The position numbers were made by a program, and so were the translations under genes. Below are positions 1 through 6,277 of a DNA stretch of 6,293 nt, piece by piece. Position 1 is the first letter of the stretch, and each line of letters starts with the position of its first letter. Below the pieces are notes generated by a model. The model was given only the letters and a program-made list of their open reading frames with translations, had not been told where the DNA came from and searched no databases. Location: contig JACDAS010000093.1 of NCBI GenBank assembly GCA_013695295.1, positions 1-6,293 of the forward strand. The letters are read 5' to 3'. This stretch comes from Actinomycetota bacterium (GTDB lineage Bacteria; Actinomycetota; Thermoleophilia; Gaiellales; Gaiellaceae).

Positions 1-2
1 GC

Positions 3-116
3 CAGCAGTCGCACATGATTGCCCGCGCGGCCGAGGCCGACGCACTCGTTCTGATCGAGCCCGGCGAGGGTGTCGTCGCCGCCGGAGCGGCCGCGCGCTA
101 CCTCCCGCTCGCGTAG
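3..116 (+). CDS. moeA: Molybdopterin molybdenumtransferase MoeA, C-terminal end (partial)
   Basis: This is the last 37 codons of a gene that begins outside the window. It reads from the first full codon in the third frame to a TAG at 114-116. The peptide opens with QQSHMIARAAEADALVLIEP and ends in RYLPLA. The 'QSHM...A.A.AL...P.G' pattern is the C-terminal signature of MoeA, where the SGxQxSH motif leads into domain IV. MoeA inserts molybdate into adenylated molybdopterin in the cytoplasm, the last step of molybdenum cofactor synthesis. With only 37 residues the call rests on that motif alone; a MoeA-like domain fused to another module cannot be excluded. The gene converges on the sortase gene, with only 29 bases between the two stop codons. 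Confidence 0.72.
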   Translation, partial: QQSHMIARAAEADALVLIEPGEGVVAAGAAARYLPLA

Positions 117-141
117 CGCGGTACTAGTAGTAGTGCAGACA

Positions 142-154
142 CCAGCTAGGCTGG
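142..154. terminator. Short inverted repeat at the convergent gene junction, possible weak bidirectional terminator
   Basis: CCAGC-TAG-GCTGG forms a perfect 5-bp stem with a 3-base loop exactly where moeA and the sortase gene converge, and it overlaps the sortase stop codon (146-148). It has no T-tract on either side, so it is not a classical intrinsic terminator. The placement is the main argument; a chance palindrome is quite possible. Confidence 0.2.
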
Positions 155-904
155 CGCGACCCGGGTGCCGTCAACCCTGTAGGGCCGCCCGCCCCTCGGT
201 ATCACCCGCACGAGCTTGGCGTAGGCGATGTAGCGCTGCGAGGCGAAGAATCGCGGGTGGCAGGCCTGCAGCGCGAGCACCTCGCGGCCGTGCGACTGCA
301 GCACCGAGAGGTCGTCGGACTCGACGATCACGTGCCTCGTGATCACGTACTCGAAGGTCGCGTAGGGAAGCTTGACGGTGGCGGGGTCACCCGGACGCAG
401 CCGGTTGATGTGCGCAAAGGGAGCGCCGTAGGTCGTCCGGTGCCCGGCGACGTACACGAGCTGCCCCTCGCCGGGGACGTACGACGCCACCGGTCCCGCG
501 TACCGGCCAGGCCCCTTCTTCAGCGTGTCGGTCGTGGTCCCGTTGACTGCGATCACGCTCAGACCGAGGCGAGAGACCTTCAGCTGCGCGAACGGCTGAC
601 CCTCGTCGAGGGCGAGCCGGTAGCGCTTCGCCTCGCGGGCGACCCAGCGCCTCTGGGCGGCGGGAGAGGGCTTCTTCCGGCCCGTGCGGGGACGGTCGAC
701 GCTCACGGGCACCTCAGCAGGCGGGCTGACGGGTTGGTAACGCACGAAGACGTCGCGGTAGCGTGACTCGAGCTTGTTCTGCTGGTAGTGGGTGTACGCG
801 GCGGTGATTGGGTCCTGCCACTGCCAGACGACGACGGCCCAGCCGAGCGTGCCGAGGCCCCCGAGGATCATCAGGGTGCCGAGTGTGCGTGCGAGTCGTC
901 TCAT
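146..904 (-). CDS. Class E sortase (membrane-anchored cysteine transpeptidase)
   Basis: Predicted protein of 252 residues. A short basic N-terminus (MRRLAR) leads into one membrane helix at about residues 8-29, then a Pro- and Arg-rich linker (about 58-95) and a sortase beta-barrel (about 105-236). The catalytic triad is visible: His155 in VAGHRTTYG, Cys215 in LQACHP, and Arg224 in ASQRYI. Sortases act outside the membrane, cleaving a C-terminal sorting signal and joining the protein to the wall or to a pilin. The HRTTYGAPF segment and the CxP...R spacing match class E, the type common in high-GC actinobacteria. The usual TLxTC before the cysteine is here ALQAC. The ATG at 904-902 overlaps the upstream stop (ATGA) and has a GAGG ribosome-binding site, so the gene is probably translated by coupling with the M28 gene. 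No LPxTG-type substrate is encoded in the window. Confidence 0.9.
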   Translation of the reverse strand: MRRLARTLGTLMILGGLGTLGWAVVVWQWQDPITAAYTHYQQNKLESRYRDVFVRYQPVSPPAEVPVSVDRPRTGRKKPSPAAQRRWVAREAKRYRLALDEGQPFAQLKVSRLGLSVIAVNGTTTDTLKKGPGRYAGPVASYVPGEGQLVYVAGHRTTYGAPFAHINRLRPGDPATVKLPYATFEYVITRHVIVESDDLSVLQSHGREVLALQACHPRFFASQRYIAYAKLVRVIPRGGRPYRVDGTRVAPA

Positions 905-2835
905 CTCAGGCCTCGAGGGCGCGCCGTTCCGTCCAGAGGAGCGCGGCGCCGCGCCCGTAGACGAAGGATAGTCAGGATCGCCTGCCGCACAAGCTCGCGC
1001 ACCGGCCCGCGAGGAGGACGGTCGGGGCCGCTCGGATAGGGCGCGTACCGGCCGGCTCCGAGGGCGACGAGCTGGGCCGCGGCTGCCGTCCATGCCACGG
1101 CGAGGACGAGCGAAGTGAGCGGAACGTACCCCAGCGCCAGCAGCTCGGCTGCATACCACGGAGCGTCGAGGCCCAGCTCGAAGCGAACCGCCAGCGACCC
1201 AAGCAGGAGCGCCGGGCCAGAGAAGCCTGCAGCGAGCACCGCGGCACGCACGACCGGCCGCTCGCCGACTTGGGGGAGCCAGACCCACGCGTGGAGCGAC
1301 GGCAGCAGGAAGAGCAGGGCGAAGGGGTTCGTGGCGACCACGAGGAGCGACAGGACTCCGAGCGAGACGAGCGCCGCGGTGTGCCCGGCGAGCTCGTCCG
1401 CGGCACTCGAGGGGCGGAGCGGCAGGAGCGGTCTGCGGGCCAGCAGCCACGCTCCGCTCGCGAGGACGACCAGAACCGCCAGGCCGAAGAGCGGCCAGGT
1501 TCCGGCGGCCTCGGTCGCCGGGCTCGGTGGCCGGCTCGCTCCCTTCGGCCAGGCTCCCAGCAGCGCGAGGAGCTCGAAGAGCCCGGCCACGACCAGCCAG
1601 TAACCCGCCCGAGCACGGAGCGCCCGGAACGCCGGCCGGAGCGGGATCCCGCGCCGCCGGCAGCGTGCGAAGAGATCGACGGCGGCGATCAGGAACGGCA
1701 GCAGGGCAGCGACGAGGCAGAGCTCGATCGCCCACCCTCGAACGAAGCGCGAGCCCAGGTAGACATACGTCGACGTGCCCGAGCCCACGTCAAGGCTCTG
1801 GTCCAGCGAGCCCAGCGTCAGCTGAGCCGCCCGGCCGATCTGCGTCAGTCGTAGGCCGTTCAGCCCGGTGGACCTATCGTCGAAGGCCAGCTCGGGCCGG
1901 CTGCCCGCGGTGGTGATCGTGACCGCGGGAATCCCCCGCGCGACGAACGGCGCCTGCTCGTAGAGGCTGAAGGGGAAGGCCAGGTCGATCAGCTGCCCGA
2001 GACCGCTCGTTCTGCCGGGCTCGACGCCGGTCTGCTCGCGGAGGCGCTCGGCCACGGTCTCGACGAGAACGGCGGCCGGCGAGCGCGGCTCGTCGCCGGC
2101 GAGCTCGAGCCTGGCGGGGGTGTCGCCGGCCACGGCGTCGAGGTTGAGCACGGCGACGATCCGATCGCGATAGGTCGGACTGGCTGCGAGCCGCGCCGCG
2201 CCGAGGCCGCCGAAGGCGCCTCCGTCCGTCGAGGCGAACACGATCGTGTGCTTGGGCGTCAGCTCGCTGGGGGGGCCGGACGGCGCCCTCGCGAAGGCCC
2301 GCGCGAGCTCGATCAACACGGCCGTCCCGGAGCCGTTGTCGTTTGCTCCTCGCCCGCCGGGATCTGCGTCGCGGTGCGCGAGCACGAGGATCGCACCGGA
2401 CGAGCTTCCCTGGACGACAGCGAGCAGGTTGACGAGCGGTACCCGGCCGATTCCCGGGATGGTCTCCCGGAAGGCCTGCCGCTCGATCCGACTCGAGCCG
2501 TTCGACCCGCCGGCCGATTCGCGCCGGAAGCCGTAGGACTCGAGCTGGGAGATGAACCAGCGCTCCGCTCCGAGCGCGCCCGGTGACCCGGGGACGCGAA
2601 TCGGGTGATCCTTCGCGAACTCGCGCGCGAGCTCGAGCGCCGCCTCGCGGTCGAAGGCCGGCGGGAGCGCTGGGGCCTCGAGCGGCGCCGGATGGGCGAC
2701 GCTCAGCGCCGTGACCAGGAGCGGCAGCCCGACGAGGAGCCAGCTTCCCCGGTACAGGCGGCTGTTGACCGGCCGCTCGAGCGAGCCTCGCCGCCGGCGC
2801 TGCCGCCGGCCGGATGGGGGCGGGAGCGTGGCTAT
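901..2835 (-). CDS. M28-family metallopeptidase-like membrane protein with a degenerate active site; start uncertain
   Basis: The protein has a basic N-terminus, a membrane helix (about 2745-2700, SWLLVGLPLLVTALS), an extracytoplasmic M28 (Zn aminopeptidase) domain (about 2640-1780), and a C-terminal block of some six or seven hydrophobic helices (about 1734-1060). M28 hallmarks: HRD at 2376-2368; the bridging Asp of GANDN at 2340-2338, exactly 12 residues after the His; the NLD ligand at 2145-2137; and the GIPAV strand. The Glu-Glu pair of the family is replaced by Gly-Ala (2220-2215), the SDH-like position reads YEQ, and no final His is obvious. Peptidase activity is therefore doubtful. The frame is open from 3051 to 901 but has no ATG, GTG or TTG before GTG 2385, which would cut off the helix and start beside the HxD motif. 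I place the start at ATA 2835, next to a predicted transcription start; CTG 2757 is the main alternative. The stop overlaps the sortase ATG. Confidence 0.8.
   Translation of the reverse strand: MATLPPPSGRRQRRRRGSLERPVNSRLYRGSWLLVGLPLLVTALSVAHPAPLEAPALPPAFDREAALELAREFAKDHPIRVPGSPGALGAERWFISQLESYGFRRESAGGSNGSSRIERQAFRETIPGIGRVPLVNLLAVVQGSSSGAILVLAHRDADPGGRGANDNGSGTAVLIELARAFARAPSGPPSELTPKHTIVFASTDGGAFGGLGAARLAASPTYRDRIVAVLNLDAVAGDTPARLELAGDEPRSPAAVLVETVAERLREQTGVEPGRTSGLGQLIDLAFPFSLYEQAPFVARGIPAVTITTAGSRPELAFDDRSTGLNGLRLTQIGRAAQLTLGSLDQSLDVGSGTSTYVYLGSRFVRGWAIELCLVAALLPFLIAAVDLFARCRRRGIPLRPAFRALRARAGYWLVVAGLFELLALLGAWPKGASRPPSPATEAAGTWPLFGLAVLVVLASGAWLLARRPLLPLRPSSAADELAGHTAALVSLGVLSLLVVATNPFALLFLLPSLHAWVWLPQVGERPVVRAAVLAAGFSGPALLLGSLAVRFELGLDAPWYAAELLALGYVPLTSLVLAVAWTAAAAQLVALGAGRYAPYPSGPDRPPRGPVRELVRQAILTILRLRARRRAPLDGTARPRGLR
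911..914 (-). promoter_or_regulatory. Ribosome-binding site of the sortase gene
   Basis: The minus strand reads GAGG six bases before the ATG at 904. It supports that ATG over the open reading frame, which continues upstream to about 1735 without being the real gene. The site lies inside the last codons of the M28 gene, as expected for coupled translation. Confidence 0.6.
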
Positions 2836-2843
2836 TGCCCGGT

Positions 2844-2849
2844 TATAGT
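2844..2849 (+). promoter_or_regulatory. Predicted -10 box for the regulator-kinase-htrA operon
   Basis: The plus strand reads TATAGT, a TAnnnT match, placed so that transcription would begin near 2856, about 30 bases before the ATG at 2886. The -35 region (about 2821-2826, CGGGAG) is not recognisable. This is the only AT-rich stretch between the two divergent genes, which is the strongest support for it. Confidence 0.4.
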
Positions 2850-2850
2850 A
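2845..2850 (-). promoter_or_regulatory. Predicted -10 box for the M28-sortase operon
   Basis: The minus strand reads TACTAT, fitting the TAnnnT core of actinobacterial housekeeping promoters, in an otherwise GC-rich stretch. Transcription would begin near 2838-2835, so the M28 message could have almost no leader. No good -35 hexamer is visible at the expected spacing, which would fit an activator-dependent or extended -10 promoter. The box shares its bases with the opposite promoter. Confidence 0.4.
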
Positions 2851-2868
2851 GGTCGGCGTCTGCCGTTC

Positions 2869-2882
2869 CGGCGCCTGCGCCG
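2869..2882. repeat. GC-rich inverted repeat just before the response regulator start
   Basis: CGGCG-CCTG-CGCCG gives a 5-bp stem with a 4-base loop, ending three bases before the ATG at 2886. It occupies the place where a ribosome-binding site would be expected and none is seen. It could be an RNA hairpin that limits translation or a DNA operator for autoregulation. In such GC-rich DNA it could also be chance. Confidence 0.3.
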
Positions 2883-2885
2883 CCC

Positions 2886-3584
2886 ATGCCGTCCTCCTCG
2901 ACCATCCTGCTCGTGGACGACGAGGAGGCGGTTCAGAAGCTGCTCGCCTACCCGCTCGAGCGCGACGGTCACCGTGTCGTCCAGGCGCGCGACGGGGAGG
3001 AGGCGCTGGCCCGGTTCTCCGCGGAGAAGATCGACCTCGTCGTCCTGGACATCATGCTGCCGAAGCTCGACGGCCTGGAGGTGTGCAAGCGTCTGCGGGC
3101 GACGAGCTCGGTTCCGATCATCATGCTGACGGCGCGGGACGACGAGCTCGACAAGGTGGTCGGGCTCGAGCTCGGCGCGGACGACTACATCACGAAGCCG
3201 TTCTCGATCCGGGAGTTCCGGAGCAGGGTGCGCGCACTGCTGAGGCGGGCCGCTGCGCCCAGGACGGAGCCCCTCGACCGCGACCGGCTCGAAATCGGCG
3301 ACCTGGCCGTCGACCTCTCGCGCCGGTCGGTGGAGCTTCGCGGCGCGCCGGTGCAGCTCACGTACGTGGAATTCGAGCTCCTCTGGGCCCTCGCCTCCGC
3401 GCCGGGACGGGTGTTCGGCCGCCAGATGCTGCTGGAGGCGCTCTGGGGCGCCTCTGACTATCGCGACCCGCGGACGATCGACGTCCACGTTCGCCATCTG
3501 CGCGAGAAGCTGGAGCGCGATCCGGGCGTGCCGGAGTACATCATCACCGTGCGCGGCGTCGGATACCGCTTTCGGGACGCCTGA
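2886..3584 (+). CDS. OmpR/PhoB-family response regulator
   Basis: Predicted protein of 232 residues, the usual length for the family. The receiver domain (about 5-120) shows the acidic pair Asp11-Asp12, the phospho-acceptor Asp55 in LVVLDIMLP, the switch Thr82 in LTA, and Lys104 in TKPF. The winged-helix DNA-binding domain (about 135-230) has the recognition-helix region RTIDVHVRHLREKLE and the C-terminal hairpin VRGVGYRF. It is a cytoplasmic transcription factor activated by phosphorylation, most likely by the kinase encoded next, whose ATG overlaps its stop by one base. I chose ATG 2886 because the receiver fold starts at once. An upstream in-frame ATG at 2814 would add 24 low-complexity residues, lie upstream of the predicted -10 box and overlap the opposite gene. 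No clear ribosome-binding site precedes 2886. The order regulator-kinase-HtrA resembles mprA-mprB-pepD, but the sequence alone does not prove orthology. Confidence 0.93.
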   Translation: MPSSSTILLVDDEEAVQKLLAYPLERDGHRVVQARDGEEALARFSAEKIDLVVLDIMLPKLDGLEVCKRLRATSSVPIIMLTARDDELDKVVGLELGADDYITKPFSIREFRSRVRALLRRAAAPRTEPLDRDRLEIGDLAVDLSRRSVELRGAPVQLTYVEFELLWALASAPGRVFGRQMLLEALWGASDYRDPRTIDVHVRHLREKLERDPGVPEYIITVRGVGYRFRDA

Positions 3585-4990
3585 TGCGCCTCCGCGGCGT
3601 CGGCGCGCGGCTCAGCCTCGCCCTCCTGCTCGTCGTGACCGGCGTCCTGGGGATCGTCTACACGGTTGTCCTCCCCTCGCTCGAGCGCCGGCTCGTCGGC
3701 GCGAAGCTCTCGCAGCTCGAGCGGGCAGCGCCGAGTCTGGCGCGCCAGCTGCCGGCGAACCGCTTTCGCTGGCCCGACTTCGTCGCGAACGCCGCGGCGA
3801 GCGCGAACGCCCGCGTCGTCCTCTACGACTTCCTCCCGGCCCCGCCGACGCTGAGCGTGGTCGGCGACTCGAACCCCGTCTCCTCGACGGACGTCGCCAC
3901 CGATCCCATCGCCCTGCGCGCCGCCCGGACGCTCGCGCCGGCGCGCGGGAGGATCACCCGCGACGGCGAGCCGGTGGCGGAGGCCGCGGTGCCCCTCGTC
4001 CAGAACGGCACCGTCGTGCTGCTCTTGACCGCCTCGCTCGAGGATCCGCTCGGCAGTGTCGACCTCGTCCGGCGGCGGCTGCTTCTCGCGGGGGCGCTGG
4101 GGCTCGCGGCCTCGCTCCTCGTCGGCTACCTCGCTGCGAGCCTGTTCGCCCGCCGGATCGCCCGCCTCGAACGGGCGGCCGAGCAGATCGCCGGGGGTCG
4201 GCTGGACGAGCCGGTTCGGGTCGGCGGCCGGGACGAGCTGGGCGCGCTCGCCGAGACCTTCGAGCGGATGCGGGAGCGGCTGGCCCAGCTCGACCACGCG
4301 CGGCGGGAGTTCATCGCCAACGCCTCGCACGAGCTCCGGACCCCGCTCTTCTCTCTCGGCGGCTTTCTCGAGCTCCTGGCTGACGAAGAGCTGGACGAGC
4401 GAACCCGGCGGGAGTTCCTCGCGACGATGCGGAGCCAGGTCGAGCGGCTGACGAAGCTCGCCACCGATCTGCTCGACCTCTCGCGGCTCGACGTGGGGCG
4501 CCTGCACGTCGAGCTCCAGGAGCTCGACCTTGGCGAGCTTGCCCGGGGCGTCGTCGAGGAGTTCGCGGCGGTCGCCGACGGGCATCCGCTGGGCCTCGAG
4601 ACCGCTGGGCCCGTGCCGGCCCTGGGCGATGAGCTCCGCGTGCAGCAGATCGGGCGGATCCTGCTCGAGAACGCGCTCCGGCACACGCCGCCCGAGACGC
4701 CTGTGCGGGTCGTTGCGAGGCGAGAGGGGGAGCTCGCGGTGCTCGCCGTCGAGGATGCCGGGCCGGGGCTCGCGCCGGAGCAGGCGGACCAGATCTTCGA
4801 GCGCTTCTACCGTGGGGAAGGGTCGGTCGCGTCAGGCAGCGGGCTCGGGCTCTCGATCGCACGCCAGCTGGCGCTGCTGATGGGTGGGACGCTCGGATTG
4901 ACGGCGGAGCCCGGGCGAACCTGCTTTCGCCTCGCGCTCCCCGCCATTCCACGTGAAAACGCCCGTAGCGGGGAGCCGTCGCTACAGTGA
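3584..4990 (+). CDS. Membrane sensor histidine kinase (HAMP, HisKA, HATPase)
   Basis: Predicted protein of 468 residues. Membrane helix 1 lies at about 9-31, followed by an extracytoplasmic sensor region of about 125 residues (33-160) that I do not recognise, membrane helix 2 at about 165-188, and a HAMP linker (about 189-240). The HisKA dimerisation domain has the phospho-accepting His249 in ANASHELRTP. The ATP-binding domain shows the N box with Asn363 (LLENALRHTP), G1 box DAGPGL (391-396), F box FERFYRG (405-411) and G2 box GSGLGL (418-423). All key residues are intact, so it should autophosphorylate and pass the phosphate to Asp55 of the upstream regulator. The ATG shares its A with the regulator's TGA stop and has a weak GGGA six bases upstream, so translation is probably coupled. 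Its own stop overlaps the protease start by four bases. By analogy with MprB the signal may be envelope stress or misfolded exported protein; this is inference. Confidence 0.94.
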   Translation: MRLRGVGARLSLALLLVVTGVLGIVYTVVLPSLERRLVGAKLSQLERAAPSLARQLPANRFRWPDFVANAAASANARVVLYDFLPAPPTLSVVGDSNPVSSTDVATDPIALRAARTLAPARGRITRDGEPVAEAAVPLVQNGTVVLLLTASLEDPLGSVDLVRRRLLLAGALGLAASLLVGYLAASLFARRIARLERAAEQIAGGRLDEPVRVGGRDELGALAETFERMRERLAQLDHARREFIANASHELRTPLFSLGGFLELLADEELDERTRREFLATMRSQVERLTKLATDLLDLSRLDVGRLHVELQELDLGELARGVVEEFAAVADGHPLGLETAGPVPALGDELRVQQIGRILLENALRHTPPETPVRVVARREGELAVLAVEDAGPGLAPEQADQIFERFYRGEGSVASGSGLGLSIARQLALLMGGTLGLTAEPGRTCFRLALPAIPRENARSGEPSLQ

Positions 4991-6219
4991 GCGGCCCCGT
5001 GCGTCCCGCACCTGCTGCCGTCGTCGCGCTCGTCTCCGCCGTCCTCGGCGGCGTCTCCGCACTCGCGATCGGCAGCGCCGCCGGCTGGATCGGAGCCGGC
5101 GAGTCGCGCACCGTCGTCAGGACGGAGCCGGCGACGCCGGCGGTCGGGATCACCGCCCCTGCCGAGGGGCGCTCCGCGGCCCCGCTGCTCGGCAATGGCT
5201 TTCGTCCAGCCGCGATCTATGCCCGCCGCTCGCCGGGGGTCGTGACGATCTATGCGTACGTCGACGCGCGGTCGGCGCAGCAGCAGGCCTCGCAGGGGTC
5301 GGGCTTCGTCGTCTCCCGGGACGGCTACATCCTGACCAACTCGCACGTGATCACGAGCGCCGGGGACGGTGGCCGGGACGTCGAGCCCGCCTCGAAGGTC
5401 TACGTCGAGTTCGCCGACCGCGATCGAATTCCGGCGCGAATCATCGGCTGGGACGTCTTCGACGACGTGGGCGTCCTGAAGGTCGACCCGGCGGCGCACG
5501 CACTCTTCCCCGTTCCCCTCGGCAACTCGGCCGCGACCCGGGTCGGCGAGCCGGTCGCCGCGATCGGCAGCCCGTTTGGCAACGAGAACTCGCTGGCCGT
5601 CGGGGTCGTCTCCGCCGTCCACCGCTCGATTCGCTCCCTGACCTCGGTCTACAGCCTCATCGACGCGATCCAGATCGACGCGCCGATCAATCACGGGAAC
5701 TCGGGCGGCCCTCTGTTCGACGCCCGTGGGCGCGTGATCGGGATCAACGCGCAGATCCGGAGCGACTCCGGGAACGCGGAAGGGGTGGGCTTCGCCGTCC
5801 CGATCAACTCCGCGCGGCGGTCGATGAACGACCTGATCGCACGCGGACGTGTCGCGTACGCGTACGTCGGGATCACGACGGAGGACGTGACGCCGTCGCT
5901 CGCCAGGCACTTCGGCTATGCCGCATCGCAGGGCGCGCTCGTCGACACCGTCCGGTCGGGCAGCGCGGGCGCGCGTGCAGGCCTCCGCGGCGGTGACGAG
6001 GAGGTCGACTTCAACGGTCGGACGGTGACGAAGGGCGGCGATCTGATCGTGGCGATCGCAGGCCGAAAGGTCGCCAGCGCCGAGGATCTCGTGCGGATCG
6101 TCACAGCAGAGCTTCGGCCCGGCCAGACGGTGTCCTTCTCGGTGCTGCGCGGAGACGAGCGGCTCGAGGTTCCGGTGCGGCTCGACGAGCGGCCGGCGGA
6201 CCCCGAATCCGGCCGCTAA
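4987..6219 (+). CDS. HtrA/DegP-type serine protease, membrane-anchored, with one PDZ domain
   Basis: Predicted protein of 410 residues. A single N-terminal membrane helix or uncleaved signal (about 9-33) and a flexible linker (about 36-72) precede a trypsin-like protease domain (about 75-285) and one PDZ domain (about 293-400). The catalytic triad is His120 in TNSHVI, Asp160 in the FDDVGVLKV segment, and Ser239 in GNSGGPL. HtrA proteins degrade or refold damaged proteins outside the membrane, and the PDZ domain recognises exposed C-termini. The carboxylate-binding loop is probably SQGALVD (about 314-320). The PDZ contains a 15-residue tandem repeat (GGD..V...GR.V at 335-347 and 350-362), an insert relative to DegP. 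The start is GTG at 4987, overlapping the kinase stop as GTGA, with GGGGAG at 4970-4975 as ribosome-binding site. As part of the two-component operon it is likely both output and feedback element, as PepD is for MprAB. Confidence 0.93.
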   Translation: MSGPVRPAPAAVVALVSAVLGGVSALAIGSAAGWIGAGESRTVVRTEPATPAVGITAPAEGRSAAPLLGNGFRPAAIYARRSPGVVTIYAYVDARSAQQQASQGSGFVVSRDGYILTNSHVITSAGDGGRDVEPASKVYVEFADRDRIPARIIGWDVFDDVGVLKVDPAAHALFPVPLGNSAATRVGEPVAAIGSPFGNENSLAVGVVSAVHRSIRSLTSVYSLIDAIQIDAPINHGNSGGPLFDARGRVIGINAQIRSDSGNAEGVGFAVPINSARRSMNDLIARGRVAYAYVGITTEDVTPSLARHFGYAASQGALVDTVRSGSAGARAGLRGGDEEVDFNGRTVTKGGDLIVAIAGRKVASAEDLVRIVTAELRPGQTVSFSVLRGDERLEVPVRLDERPADPESGR

Positions 6220-6264
6220 GCCGGTCCCCAAACTGACGTTAGGAGATCGCCCTCAGGGGGAACC

Positions 6265-6270
6265 GGGAGG
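6265..6270 (+). promoter_or_regulatory. Strong ribosome-binding site before the last gene start
   Basis: GGGAGG lies seven bases before the GTG at 6278. It is the best Shine-Dalgarno match in the window and the main evidence that a gene starts there. The 58-base gap after the htrA stop shows no clear promoter or terminator, so the next gene may share the operon. Confidence 0.6.
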
Positions 6271-6277
6271 CAAAACT

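Noticed and set aside
125..133. TAG trinucleotide run between the convergent genes
   Set aside because: Only three copies; too short to be a meaningful microsatellite.
905..1735. Upstream extension of the sortase reading frame
   Set aside because: The extra 277 codons are Arg/Ala/Pro-rich noise overlapping the hydrophobic helices of the M28 gene. The ATG at 904 has a ribosome-binding site and begins a normal sortase anchor.
2814..2885. Earlier ATG (2814) for the response regulator
   Set aside because: It would add 24 non-conserved residues, lies upstream of the predicted -10 box and overlaps the N-terminal coding region of the divergent gene.
2605..3129. Plus-strand open frame spanning the divergent region
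   Set aside because: It overlaps both the M28 N-terminus and the receiver domain in a different frame and has an Arg-rich, domain-free translation.
3458..4684. Long open frame on the minus strand opposite the histidine kinase
   Set aside because: It mirrors the codon structure of a kinase with every domain motif intact, has an Arg/Glu/Pro-rich low-complexity translation with no recognisable domain, and is a typical shadow in high-GC DNA.
4807..6231. 474-codon open frame on the minus strand opposite htrA
   Set aside because: Its length is striking, but the translation is rich in Arg, Asp and Gly without a domain, and the opposite strand encodes a complete HtrA protease.
6250..6258. CCCT-C-AGGG palindrome in the gap after htrA
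   Set aside because: Nine bases with a one-base centre and no T-tract; too short to support a terminator or operator call.
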